From Immersiella caudata (Eukaryota > Ascomycota > Sordariomycetes > Sordariales > Lasiosphaeriaceae), in contig JAULSU010000006.1 of NCBI GenBank assembly GCA_030512335.1, positions 3,162,001 through 3,226,000 on the forward strand: a stretch of DNA of 64,000 nucleotides, given 5' to 3'. Position 1 is the first letter of the stretch. Each line of letters begins with the position of its first letter. A model generated the notes under the pieces. That model ran no database searches. It had not been told where the DNA came from and saw nothing but the letters and a program-made list of their open reading frames with translations. Of this stretch, positions 54,071 to 64,000 are shown piece by piece. A program made the translations under genes and the position numbers.

Positions 54071-55356
54071 GCATGCTGCCGATGAACAGGCACGGCGTTT
54101 CGGTCTGCGGTTTCGGGTTTCGCGGGTTATCAAAGGCAGGGTTATGTTTGGGCTGGCCCACTATCTTCTCCCTAGGAAAATGAAGCCGTTCAGCAAGACG
54201 GCCACGAATTGATGATTCTCGGCATGTTGTTGAGGCACTGGTCCAGTGGCAAGGTGACACTCTAACGTGTTCTGGGAAAACTAATGTGCATGTATACCAT
54301 GTAAGAAATCTAACCCGTTCTCGCCTCGAAGGATTTGCATTAGGTAAGGCAGAGTGAAGACAGCAAACCGCTAGTTACAGCGCACGCCAGGTTGCGGCCG
54401 TACCAGGGTTACCGTACATCCATTGTGGTTTGAGGTTGTGTAAGGCGTTGAGAACCTACCTGCGCAACTTCCCATCGTTCCTTTCTTTGGGGATGTGGGG
54501 GGAATGGCGCCTATGGTGCAAGGCCGATTTGAGGTGTTCCCGTTGTCCAGTGTCTCCATGTCCCGGAGGAACGCCTCGATCAAACTCACCAGCATCTATT
54601 AACATGGAGCTGCGTACAAAATATCACTTTGTACATGCGTATCGGCCTCGTTGTCCTAGATCCCTTGAGATAGACTACTTGTGGTGGTGCCGGAGAGGTG
54701 GGTAGACTCAAAAGGACGAAGGCATTCCCAGCCTCAAAGACCCACGGGGCTTGAAGGGGATATCACGTGAGCAGGCCGTTACCTGTCCATTACGGCTGCA
54801 ACAGCATCCAGCGCATCTCGATTCCGGAGAGATTCGCCGGCGCAAGCATTTAGTGCCTTGCCTCGATGGTTTCCTCGACGACGCCCTTTCGTGTGGGCCT
54901 TGATGACTTAGCGCGGCGGAGACGTTGCCTCAGCTCGCGACAGACAAGGGCGGCGGCCCCATCGCGCAAAGGCCTCAATCGCAACGGCGAACAGGAAAAT
55001 TGACCAAACACAGCGCTTAGTTTAGACCGCGAAGTGGGGGGTTTCGGCGCTGCACTGGTCGCTCATTTCGATTGGGGCGCCTGGCAGGGCAACGCGCAAG
55101 GGTGTGGTGGGGTCGCAAACCGAGGGTTTCACGCGTCGCGTTCCACTTTACGCGGTGGACGCGTTCCTGGTCGTGTCATCCCTCCCTAAAAGCCTCCTTC
55201 CTCAACCACGAAACCCCCCACAACTGCTTATTCTTGCTTTCAACTTCCCAATTGCGATTTCCAGTTGTTGTTTCGTCACTTCTGCCTTCCCGCATGTTCG
55301 AGCCTGCCAACTTTGAGACTTCCGAATACTGTAATACCCTCGGCACCTTCTTCACG
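54071..55356. other. Intergenic, no gene seen
   Basis: The dienelactone hydrolase 3' flank and the Cdt1-like gene upstream region; no other supported feature. An in-frame upstream ATG at 55294 is a possible earlier start of the next gene. Confidence 0.5.
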
Positions 55357-56820
55357 ATGCCTGGTGCAATTTCCCGTGGTTCGCGGTCCGCTCGCGGCAA
55401 GCCAGCAGCCACGTCAAAGCCTTTGGCAAGCATCACCAACTTTACCCGCACCTCGAAGCTTCAGACGCTCGGCAAGGACGTCTCGGAGAAGACTGCTGCA
55501 CTCGAGACCGGTCGCGCCTCCACCATCGAAATTATTCTCAAGTCAAGAAAGAGAGGCGCGGATGACGAGTCCGAGGCTCCTGCCTCGAGCGCCAAAAAGG
55601 CGCGCCACGAGTCCGTGGCAAAGGCTGTTCAGCCTATTGCCCCCGTCACACGGAAGCGAAAGACGGTGACCTTTGCGGAACTCGAGATCCTGAAGGCACC
55701 AAAACATGCCGCTCCAACTCCAACTTCAAGCCGAAAGCGCTCGTTCCAAGTCGACGAGAGCACGGACGTCGCAGCCTCTGAAGCCGAGACCCTGCTCGAG
55801 CGCCTCAACATCCAGTCCTCGCCCGTCCGAAAACGATCAAGGACTGTCCGACCCGAGCCCGAAAATGATCACGATCTCCCCCAGGAGCTCATCGACCTCC
55901 TCGACCTCCACATTGCCTTCCTCAAGACCTTGAGCATGAGCTATGCTCATAACGGCGCCACCTCTCCAGTCGACCTCCGCAGTCTCTTGCCGAGTGTCTC
56001 GCAATCATGGGGCAAGCGGCAGGTTACCCAGGACGACGTCCGTCTCATCGTTGGTGTTCTCAACTGGTCCCCCGTCAAGACCGACAAATCGCAATCTCCC
56101 TTTGTCCTCTCCGACTATGGCCGTGGCAAAATTTGCATCGAATCTCAAAATGCTGGGCCTGGACCTCTCCGGGAGAAGAAACTCAACATGGACTTCGAGG
56201 CGAACCTACGCACTCTCTGGATGGGCCGCCGCAACGAGAACGTCAAGCTCTTCCTTGCCACCCTTCCGAAAGCCGGCGTTAAGAATTGCGCGGTGACGAA
56301 TCAGGTTTTGGCGAAGGGACAGAGGACGTTGATGGAGCTGAAGAGCGGAGTGGTCAGGAAGCAGCAACAACAAGAGGAGGCCAAGGCTCAGGCTCAGGCT
56401 GCCCCGACACTCAACCCCGACGGCTCAAAGATGAGCCTGCTCGATCGCATCCGCTTTAAGGAGCTCCAGCAAGCCCAGACTGCACAGGGCCCGTCCCCGG
56501 CCGAGCTCATGAGGCGAGCGGCCATCCAACGCGCTGAGGATATTGCGGCTGTCATTCGCATGCTGTGCATGGCGACATCGAGCGGCCAAGCCCGGGTGTC
56601 GTTTACCATGGCGGCTCTTATGCTCAAGATCAAGGAGTCGCTGAGAAACCCAATCTCGGTCGAGGACGGCACTTGCTGTGTTCGACTTTTAGCAACCGAG
56701 ATCGCTCCCAAATGGATGAGAGTTGTTACTGTTGGAGGAAGGGAAAATGTTGTACTTCAGACTGCTTTCAAGCCGACCGAGGCGGCGATTCAGGAGAGAG
56801 TGAAGGCGCTGTTGGGTTAA
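55357..56820 (+). CDS. Cdt1-like DNA replication licensing factor
   Basis: A single exon encodes 487 aa from ATG 55357 (MPGAISRGSRSARGKP); the ATG at 55294 would add 21 residues. The N-terminal ~180 residues are basic and disordered (RKRKTVTFAELE, VRKRSRTVRPEPE). A central winged-helix-like region (about 190-320) starts LPQELIDLLDLHIAFLKTLS and includes VTQDDVRLIVGVLNWSP. A Gln/Ala-rich linker leads to the C-terminal winged helix (about 365-487: AEDIAAVIRMLCMATSSGQ, then ISVEDGTCCVRLLATEIAP), the part that binds MCM. Cdt1 loads Mcm2-7 with ORC and Cdc6 in G1. Fungal Cdt1 is poorly conserved; the fold pattern and order support the call. Confidence 0.8.
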   Translation: MPGAISRGSRSARGKPAATSKPLASITNFTRTSKLQTLGKDVSEKTAALETGRASTIEIILKSRKRGADDESEAPASSAKKARHESVAKAVQPIAPVTRKRKTVTFAELEILKAPKHAAPTPTSSRKRSFQVDESTDVAASEAETLLERLNIQSSPVRKRSRTVRPEPENDHDLPQELIDLLDLHIAFLKTLSMSYAHNGATSPVDLRSLLPSVSQSWGKRQVTQDDVRLIVGVLNWSPVKTDKSQSPFVLSDYGRGKICIESQNAGPGPLREKKLNMDFEANLRTLWMGRRNENVKLFLATLPKAGVKNCAVTNQVLAKGQRTLMELKSGVVRKQQQQEEAKAQAQAAPTLNPDGSKMSLLDRIRFKELQQAQTAQGPSPAELMRRAAIQRAEDIAAVIRMLCMATSSGQARVSFTMAALMLKIKESLRNPISVEDGTCCVRLLATEIAPKWMRVVTVGGRENVVLQTAFKPTEAAIQERVKALLG

Positions 56821-57362
56821 GATTCGTCGATACGCCATGGAAATGGTTTAGGGGTGTTGCATCAGTGGAGGATAACTGGTTTGCTTTGTGGCTTTGGTGG
56901 GCGTTCGGGGATTACTGCATGGGCATGTACGCATAAGATACCTGGATGGAGCTGGTGACAGGGCTAAGGCTTGTCGAATCAAGAAATTACATCAAACATG
57001 TTGGTCAGTGTAGCGTGAGGTTCGCCTCGAGTTCGAGGAGCGTCTAGGAACTTTCCATCTGCGTCCATATCTGCCTCACCAACACATATACAGTCAGAAG
57101 TTGACGTGCCCAGGACCATGGTAGCTTCACGCTAGAACGCATCCGATTTCTCTCTCTTCATTTCCCTGCAAAGTAACTCATAAAGGGGTTTCCTGTTAAT
57201 GGCCACCCCCTTCATTGGAACGAATGTCATGCATCAACAAATAAATGTATATTGTTCTCGTCATCAATCATCTTCAAAATGAAGAATATCCAAAACATGG
57301 ACATCTCCTGCTCCATTTCCAATCCTCCCCCCGTCTTCACACCCCCACCAGCAAGAAAAAAC
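56821..57362. other. Convergent intergenic, no gene seen
   Basis: The 3' flanks of the Cdt1-like gene (plus) and the GFA gene (minus). Rather AT-rich between 57180 and 57300. Nothing else recognised. Confidence 0.5.
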
Positions 57363-58079
57363 TTAGTTAGGCATGTGCTCAAACGGATGCGCCAGCTTCT
57401 CCTGGCAGAACGGCAGCTTGCCCACCGTCCAGATCTCCACCGTCGGCTTGAGCTCCTTCTTGATCTCGCTGTCCAGACACCCGCCCTTGAGCGCAATCAC
57501 GGGGGCCGCCTCGGGGTCGTGCGCGATCGGAGAGCCGCATTCGGAGCAGAACCACCGGTACACGGCGTTGCCGCTGTCGGCGGTGCCTTTCCACTTCTTG
57601 AGGGGGCCTTCGGTGGTGACCTTGTCTTTGGGGACGACAACGACGAGAGCTGGATGGAAGGGGTTAGTGGTGAGACTTGGTGGGGAGGGTTGAATTCAAT
57701 GGGGAATTGAAGCTACTGCGTAGCTAGCTTGGTAGCTATTCAGGGGCGGGGGCATTGGTCGGTGGTTAGGGAGGGGGTGTGACGTCGCGGCTGCGGGGTG
57801 GGGGGGGGGGGGGGGGCGGGGTAATTTGGAATTCTCTCGAGGGGAGCTTTTCCCCCTCGCGTTTCGCGAGTTTGATGGTTGGTGTTTGAGAGCGAGGGTC
57901 AAGGCGGTTTCTCCGAGGACAAGAGATGCTTCGGGATGGGGATTGGGAGTGGACTTACAGTATGTCGAGCCGGATTGGCGCTGGCAGTCGTCGCAGTGGT
58001 CGTAGCCCACGACGGCGGGAGCGTCGACGTCGGCCTTAAAGGTGACGGCCTTGCAGAGGCAGTGACCGGTGAGGACCAT
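57363..58079 (-). CDS. GFA / CENP-V family zinc protein
   Basis: Two minus-strand exons, 58079-57959 and 57649-57363, give 135 aa, the usual size. Zinc-binding cysteines are all present: GHCLCKAV, DHCDDCQRQSG and, in exon 2, FCSECGSPI. SGSTYS spans the splice and VEIWTVGKLPF is near the end. Proteins of this fold include bacterial glutathione-dependent formaldehyde-activating enzyme, but most fungal members lack a proven activity. The intron is 309 nt, long for this genome, and holds a 17-nt poly-G tract (plus strand). Confidence 0.9.
57800..57816. repeat. Poly-G tract, 17 nt, inside GFA gene intron
   Basis: Seventeen G on the plus strand, thus poly-C on the coding strand, about in the middle of the 309-nt intron. 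Confidence 0.9.
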
Positions 58080-59630
58080 TTTGGCGAGCTCGGGTTGTTT
58101 CTCTGTTGGGCAGCGGGAGGGTGACTTTTGTCTGGTACCTTGGGGCGGGGTGAGAGGAGATGGGATGGCGATGTTTGAGTTTGGGTTTCGAGGAGGGGCG
58201 AGCTCGACGGCTTAAATAGTCAGGTGAGGAGGCTCTTCAGGATAAAGCTGCTCTGATTCAGCAACCACCCCCTCTAGCATGGGTTAAGATGGGCGGAGGG
58301 GTCCTGCCTCTGGGACCTAGGGCTTCTGGGGCTTAAGCGGCAGCTCCGGCTGACGGCCGGTCTGGTTCAGGTACCTGGGATGATGTAACGCGGCGCTGTT
58401 AGGAGAGACTCGCTCGCATGTACCTCGTACCTCCTGCAGCAGACGCCCATCCCGAAACAACAAGAAGCGGACATTGGCGGTGGGGAAACGAAACAGACGG
58501 CAGCGAGAACCCCACGCGGCCCGTCCAGCTTCCAAATACCGCTGCATGGAACCAGCAACTTTACAGCGCGTAAGAGATGGGAAAGATCCGCTATCTGCAA
58601 GATTTGCTCTTGGCCGCCCGCGTATGCAGGGATGCGGTATCGCTGCCTTTTTGACTTACACCTGTCGGCTGACTGGCTGACTTGGTCCGCAGCAGCTCCA
58701 ATCACCATTCACACAATCATGAGCTGTCTCTCTTAACTCGTCAGGTTCCTACTTTGTGGGAAGCCAGTTGAGAAGCCTACTCGGAGTCTCAAAGGAGGAC
58801 GGGCAAGCTGCAGCACTCGTTATTGGAGATCAAACACCGAGGGACTCTGCTGAGAGCTGTTTTACACCTTAAGCCTCTTGATGCTATCTGTGGAGATGGC
58901 TTGTTTGTCATTAACTGCCTACAGAGTGAGCTACTAATGTAGCTAACTCTCTGTCCGCCGCCAGTGTTTCTCCGATCTCCACATCTTCCCCTTTCGCTTC
59001 GACGCAGTCGTGCAGGGGCAGGGTTGTGATGGTTGGGGGCGAGGATTTGGAATTGTGACGCCGATGGTAGGAACAGGAGCCGCTTGGTGCCTGTGCCCCG
59101 TCCCAAATTATCCCACTCCCGTTCCTGTATTATTTATACCGTCTCTTAGGGCCGCCCGAGGTCGGCAGTCCGAGCCGTACAACCCACTGTTTGTTCGAAC
59201 AGTCACTCAAACTCTAGTTGAGTCCGTCTGATGTGGTTCCAGGTCTGTTCTCTCTCCCACCCCTAAGGCAGAGTATTTGAGTTTCCAGATCCTGTTGGAG
59301 CCAACAACGCATATGTGACAACACCAATGCGGGCGCTTCACCCGACCTCCTTCTCGCGATTATTGATCTGCACACATCTCCCACGCGACAACCACCAGGA
59401 TGACCACTAGCTGTCGCTCAGGTTCCCGCTCGTGGCACAGCCTGGGTATCTTGCTTCTGATATTTGAAATAGCTGCCCCTGCGACGCGTCGCTCGCTGTC
59501 AGGTGCTCGCATCAACCCTCCCGAGGCGACGACTGACCGGCTGTGCCAACACACCTGGCTGTTGCCCTTTCCACTCCCTCGACGCCAGCGGCTCGCCATT
59601 CGGCACACATGCTCCTATCGTATGCACAGC
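58080..59630. other. Intergenic, 1.5 kb, no gene seen
   Basis: Upstream region of the GFA gene and 3' flank of the DUF1365 gene. Open frames are short and motif-free. Confidence 0.5.
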
Positions 59631-61598
59631 TTAGCGAGACAAGGCACCTAGCTGGCCTCGCAGATATACGGTCAAGTTGAGCAGCATCCGTCCAGTGACT
59701 GGCGACAGCGCCCACGCAAACATTGTCTGCAGGAGTAGACTTTCCAGGCTTAGGAGTGGTACGATGCCAAATGCTATTCGGTCCGCCAGGAAAAGCCTCA
59801 ACACGCAGTTTCGGTAGACCCTCTTGACGCTGCTCGACTCCTGCGATAACACGTATCCGTCCATGGGCGATATGCGGAAGCCTCTGATGTCGGCAGGGGC
59901 CGTTTTCGCCGTTGGTGCCGCGCTGGAAGTCAGGGGCCGTTCGATTCGCTCGGGTCTTACCCGAAGGCGCTGTATGAGCTTGAAGTAGGCGAACTCGAGA
60001 TAGTTGGACGACGTCAAAGTAGGGGCTGGTTTCTTGAGCGCAAAATTGGGCAGAAGGTCGGGCCTGGAGATCCAGATGGTACAGCTCTCCTGAAGCTCGC
60101 AAAAGAGAGCTTCAACATCATGTGCGTAGTACACAAACCTCGAGTAAAAGACGGGGGTAAGGACTTTGAACTCCATCTCCTCTACTGCCTCCTTTCCGGT
60201 TCGTGCTCGAGCAGAGAGCATCAGCTCTGTCGCAGCCTCCATCCCGCTCGGCACATATTTCAGCGCTAGCGGCACTAGCGATTGTTCCACCAGATGTCGT
60301 AAATACCTCCTAAAGATAGGCTCAAGCTCGCGCTCAGTCGCGTCTGCGTTGCGGCCAATGTTTGTCTTCAGGGGCTCAGGCCTGAACCACACGTGGAGCT
60401 TACGCTTGAACCATAGGTTGCCAGCTTCCTTGACAATGCGCGGGAATGTGAGGAACCCAACCCACCACCACGCTGATAAGAATTTGAGTTTGGTAAACCA
60501 GCTCATCGTTTGTGGGTCGATGGAAGGTCCTTCGGGAATCAGCCTGGCAACCAGCTTTCCGTGTCCCTTGGACGAGTTGAGGTTGATGGTGTTGGTAACA
60601 GGGCCTGTGCCCCGCATACAGGGGCTCAAAGGGTCGATTGCTGACAGAGAGTACGACCCTTTGCGTGAGTTGAAGGGCGAGACATGGAAATCCTTCGGCC
60701 ATTTATGCTTCAGCACTGTCCTAGCTTGAACGCCCTGCCGCTCATCCACGACCATGCTCTCTCCAAGGCCAATCTGATTCGCTGCCTCATCATCAGGAGG
60801 CAGGAAATACATTCGGCGTTCATCGAATGTATTGTTGACTTCCAGAATCATGGCAGCTAGTGACTTGCTCTCACCATAGAGGTACCAGAAGGAGACGGGG
60901 TTGAAGTGGTAGCCGAGAAAGCGAGCAGCCGTGACTAGGTAAGCATGTGGATAGCTCGCCGGGTCGACGCCCTGACGATATTAGTCAAAGCCCCCTCATG
61001 CCGACGGAGGGCAACGTACCTGAGTCCGGAGATACGCATCTAGCTTTCCCCGCAGTCCCAGCTCCCCATTTCCGCGCTCCAAGTAGTCGGCAGCATCAAC
61101 GGCAAACCAACCGGGACGACCGCGAGGGTTCAGAGAGAGCCACGATAGGAGGCCGGCCCTCTTCTTAACCCCCACGGAGACCATCCCCGCGGCATTCCCT
61201 TCCCAACCAACCGGGATCCCGACAACGAGATAGGAGTATGAGAATGAGTGCTTTTTAGGGAAGAATCTCGAATGTGTTGTTTTCCCGGGAAATAGCAAGA
61301 CCTTCCCAGGACCATTCCATTGAGGGTCATCCGTCGTCTGCACTGCCTGAAGAGTCCATGAAGCAAGGACAGCAGTGGTCACTGCTGCCAGCGCGATTTT
61401 CGTGGCCTGGAGGAGAGGTGCGCCGACGAGGGCAGTGAGAGACTGCCATTGTTGGCAGATGGAAAAGAACGCTAAAAGGGTAGCATCTAACACACCAGAA
61501 TAGAGAATTGAGTAGCCGCTGGCCACAAAGAGTGTTGTGAGTGGAACTGCATGTGGACCTGCCATGGTAAAATATACGTGGTTAGCAGTTGGATTCAT
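59631..61598 (-). CDS. DUF1365 family protein
   Basis: Two minus-strand exons, 61598-61020 and 60971-59631, with a 48-nt intron, give 639 aa. An alternative start at 61565 (MAGPHAVPL) also has good context; both follow TTTTACC. The N-terminus is hydrophobic (about 15-95, two or three membrane segments). DUF1365 follows: VLLFPGKTTHSRFFPKKHSF, GYHFNPVSFWYLYGESK, AMILEVNNTFDERRMYFL and KDFHVSPFNSRKGSY. The C-terminal part has further hydrophobic segments. In bacteria DUF1365 genes lie beside cyclopropane-fatty-acid synthase-type and amine oxidase genes, suggesting lipid modification. The fungal role is unknown, and no such neighbour is found here. Confidence 0.88.
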
Positions 61599-62206
61599 GG
61601 TAAAATGTTCATGATGTTAGAGAACAGCAGTCCCCCGACCCAATTGGTATTGAGAGGAAAACCAATCGGCCGAGGGGTCCTCACGAGACGCTGATCTGAT
61701 GTTGAGCCCCGATCGCTCGATCACGGCTTCCCGTCCAGCCGGCAACCTTAAACCCTGAACCAAAGGCGAGACGGTTCTTTGTGGGTCAGGCCCAAACTCC
61801 TGGCTTAGTTAAGCTGAGAGGCCGCCTCCGGGTTGATTGGCTGGTCCTGGGCAAGCGGTTCCGGTCTCCTCCCCCACAGCCCCAGTGTGGCGGGGGTCTC
61901 AGCTTGCCGCTCGAGTCACTCCCAGTCCGCTTCCGCCATTCGACGGCAGCCCATTCACTTCCACTGATAAAAGCCCGTTCACGGCTGACAACTCGCCCTG
62001 ATCTCAACGACCAACATCCAGTCATCAGCAAACCGTACCTCTGGCTTCCATAAAACAGCCGCTCGCACCCCGCAAGCGCGAACGAGAAAACTCCACAGTC
62101 TATTCGATCACGAGACCTTCGGCCACCGTCACCGATCTCCAAAAGCCCCGCGGCACCCTCCCCAATACTCAACTCGCCCGCACAACTTACCGCTAAATCC
62201 TTCAAG
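61599..62206. other. Divergent intergenic region, DUF1365 / MBF1
   Basis: 608 bp holding both promoters. The MBF1 side is C-rich with repeated CACTTCC/CTCGCC-type motifs. No certain element. Confidence 0.5.
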
Positions 62207-62741
62207 ATGGCTGATTTCGACACCGGCGAGGTCAAGATCGGAAAGAACGTCCGCCGCGGCGGCGCTGCCCCGCGCGAGACCGTAATCAAGGGCAAATCCG
62301 CTCTCAACGCCGCCCAGCGCTCCGGCCAGGTCGTCGGCACAGAAAAGAAGTACGCCACTGGCAACTCTGTACGTTTCCCATCGCCCTCTTACCCTCTGAA
62401 TCTAACTAACCCCCCCCCCCCCCCCCCTCCAGGCTTCCAAGCCCGCTGTTGAAGGCCAGCGCCTCACCATGGTCGACCGATCCGACGACATCGTCAAGCC
62501 CAAGACGGTAGGCAAGGACGTCGGCAACGCGATTGCCAAGGCCCGTGCAGACTTCCAGCCCAAGGCGCTCACGCAAAAGGAGCTCGCAACCAAGTGCAAC
62601 ACAACGCCGACTGTCGTCGCCGACTTTGAGCGCGGCACGGCGACGCCCGACCAAAAGGTGCTCTCCGCCATGGAGCGCGTGCTCAACGTCAAGCTCCGCG
62701 GCAGCGACATTGGCAAGCCTCGATTTGAGAAGAAGAAATAA
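62207..62741 (+). CDS. MBF1: Multiprotein bridging factor 1
   Basis: Two exons, 62207-62368 and 62433-62741, encode 156 aa, the usual size. The N-terminal MBF1 domain (about 10-75) includes GKSALNAAQRSGQVVGTEKK. A Cro/C1-type helix-turn-helix (about 95-145) reads ALTQKELATKCNTTPTVVAD and FERGTATPDQKVLSAME. Mbf1 bridges bZIP activators such as Gcn4 to TBP and also acts at stalled ribosomes to prevent frameshifting. The 64-nt intron ends in an 18-nt poly-C tract directly before CTCCAG, with TCTAACTAAC just upstream as branch site. Confidence 0.96.
62410..62427. repeat. Poly-C tract, 18 nt, in the MBF1 acceptor
   Basis: Eighteen C between the branch site (CTAAC) and the CTCCAG acceptor of the MBF1 intron. 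It takes the place of the polypyrimidine tract. Confidence 0.9.
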
Positions 62742-63288
62742 GTAATCGCACAAAAAAAGTACATACGGGGTAATTCGGAGAGGATGAACGGGTTTGCGTA
62801 GATCAGCGTTTTTGCGTCCCGGTGTTTCTGCAAGATGGAAGGCAGTTGGGCAGGTTGATGCTGTCATGAATGCTGCATGTTGGAATGCCCAACCGGTCAG
62901 AGAGACCGGAAGGTGGCTATGACTAGGAAAAGGGACGGGGCCTCTTTTCGTTTACATTTTAGCGATGGCTGATGTTGCTGTCTGCCGGCGTTGTGAAGCA
63001 TCGGGTCTTGCGGATAGAGCATGCTGCCTTTGGTGGTAGAATAGACCTTTCATCATTTTCGCCTGCGAGCTTTGCGTACCTTGCATCATGCGTGTTGCTC
63101 AGACTGTAACTACCAATGACAATGGCAGCGCACATTGATTTTGCACCGGGGGTCAACTGGGTTTCGTGTGGTAATTAGGTTTGCTTCACTTCCTATGCTA
63201 TGTTTGACTTGATGCTTTAGGTGCTATGCTTCCGGCTTCCCACAGCTTCGTCAATGGATATCTGCGCAAGGGGTATAAAGCGGTACAA
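62742..63288. other. Convergent intergenic, no gene seen
   Basis: The 3' flanks of MBF1 and the GPI-anchored protein gene. Nothing else recognised. Confidence 0.5.
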
Positions 63289-64000
63289 CTAGGAAAGAAT
63301 GGCGCCTCCAAATATGGCAACCGCGGCAAGAGCTGCCACCAGCACATTCTTATCCGCCTTCGTTGACGGGGCCGCGCTTCCAGCCCCCGATGGCCTAGAA
63401 CTGCCCCCAGCACCAGCCGCCGTGTTCGTCGAAGACGGGTTTCCTGTTCTGTCGCTACCGGTCGCAAAGGGGCCAACGGGCGGGGAAATGGGCGGCGCTG
63501 TAAAGAGCACCGATGCAGTTGCGGCCGTTGCAGCGCCCGTGATCTGGCCTGGCCCCTGACGGGTTGTAGCGGTGAAATACAAGCTGACGGCGGTGTTTCC
63601 AACGGCTTGGTCACTGCTCACTGTCTCTCCCGTCGTTGGGTAAGGGGCTGCAACCTGGATATCGCTAAAAATGCTGGCGAACTCAGCCGTCGGCGTAGGA
63701 GCCGCACACAGGGAACTTGATGCCGTGGAGATGACGCTCTTGTAGAAGGCTAAGTCGCGCTCCGAGCGCAGTCCGTGGACGAATAGGCATTGGAGACAGA
63801 AAGGCCATTCGCTGAAGAAAGAACCGCTGCACATGCCTAGTGGGATTTGATGGTCAGCGTGCGTCATCGCGTGCTGCTCCATGCTCAGGGGCTACTTACA
63901 TTGCTGATGTGCTTTCAGCGCAAGGGGGCTCGTCCCGTTCGGCGTACAGAGAGTTTCAATCGTCACCAGGCTCAAACACGGCGGGATTGTGTCATTCGAA
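63289..64000 (-). CDS. GPI-anchored secreted protein, 3' part (5' end outside window)
   Basis: The last two exons on the minus strand are a partial exon 64000-63900 and 63836-63289, with a 63-nt intron (GTAAGT...CACTAG). The visible protein starts SNDTIPPCLSLVTIETLCTP, has paired cysteines (HQQCMCSGSFFSEWPFCLQC) and a stretch of mature protein to about SIFSDIQ. It then becomes a Thr/Ser/Pro/Gly-rich spacer and ends with a hydrophobic GPI signal (NVLVAALAAVAIFGGAILS). The signal peptide and first part lie beyond 64000. A cell-surface protein of unknown function; the cysteine pattern is not CFEM as far as visible. Confidence 0.85.

Overview
The window is nuclear DNA of a filamentous ascomycete (Pezizomycotina, most likely Sordariomycetes). 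The evidence is short GT-AG introns of about 45-65 nt with CTRAY-type branch sites, pyrimidine-rich 5' leaders, monocistronic genes on both strands, and a protein set of fungal type: Rrp7, an Msd1/TinA-like coiled coil protein, Sub1, MBF1, 5-oxoprolinase, a DUF1365 protein, an F-box protein and a Sed1/Spi1-like wall protein. I cannot name the genus. Exon boundaries were worked out by hand from frame and splice motifs.

Layout. 1-3.6 kb has no supportable gene. 3.6-12 kb: a MOSC-reductase-ferredoxin fusion (+), an MFS transporter (-) divergent from RRP7 (+), and a large Msd1/TinA-like protein (+). 12.2-14 kb is an odd patch with two divergent, related small repeat genes, both broken, a duplicated leader and a 20-bp minisatellite. 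15-17.7 kb: a low-complexity protein with a PAM2-like motif and a broken-looking N-terminal region. 18.3-20.1 kb: an amino-acid/choline permease pseudogene. 21-22.8 kb: a Dal5-type MFS transporter. 24.7-29.2 kb: a PXA-PX-nexin protein (-) divergent from SUB1 (+). 30.3-31 kb: a frameshifted GNAT gene. 31.5-35.7 kb: 5-oxoprolinase. 37.8-44.4 kb: gamma-glutamyl phosphate reductase (-), a DHA1 MFS transporter (+) and a short-chain acyl-CoA synthetase (-). 46.8-50.6 kb: a GPI wall protein (-) and a quinone oxidoreductase (+). 50.7-58.1 kb: an F-box protein (-), a dienelactone hydrolase (+), a Cdt1-like factor (+) and a GFA-family protein (-). 59.6-64 kb: a DUF1365 protein (-), MBF1 (+) and the 3' part of a GPI-anchored protein (-) that runs off the window.

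The genes are mainly housekeeping and do not form an obvious cluster. The one metabolic link is glutamate/proline: 5-oxoprolinase makes glutamate and the reductase uses activated glutamate.

The most interesting signal is a family of related long introns (119-148 nt) in three unrelated genes (MFS transporter, quinone oxidoreductase, F-box protein). They share a TTTCC-type/GTCTC core, an inverted-repeat partner in two of the three, and a near-identical branch-site/acceptor end. They look like introner-like elements, introns that spread as mobile units. The second is the divergent repeat mini-gene pair at 12.4-13.9 kb, with frame changes at homopolymers in one copy and a TGG-to-TAG change in the other.
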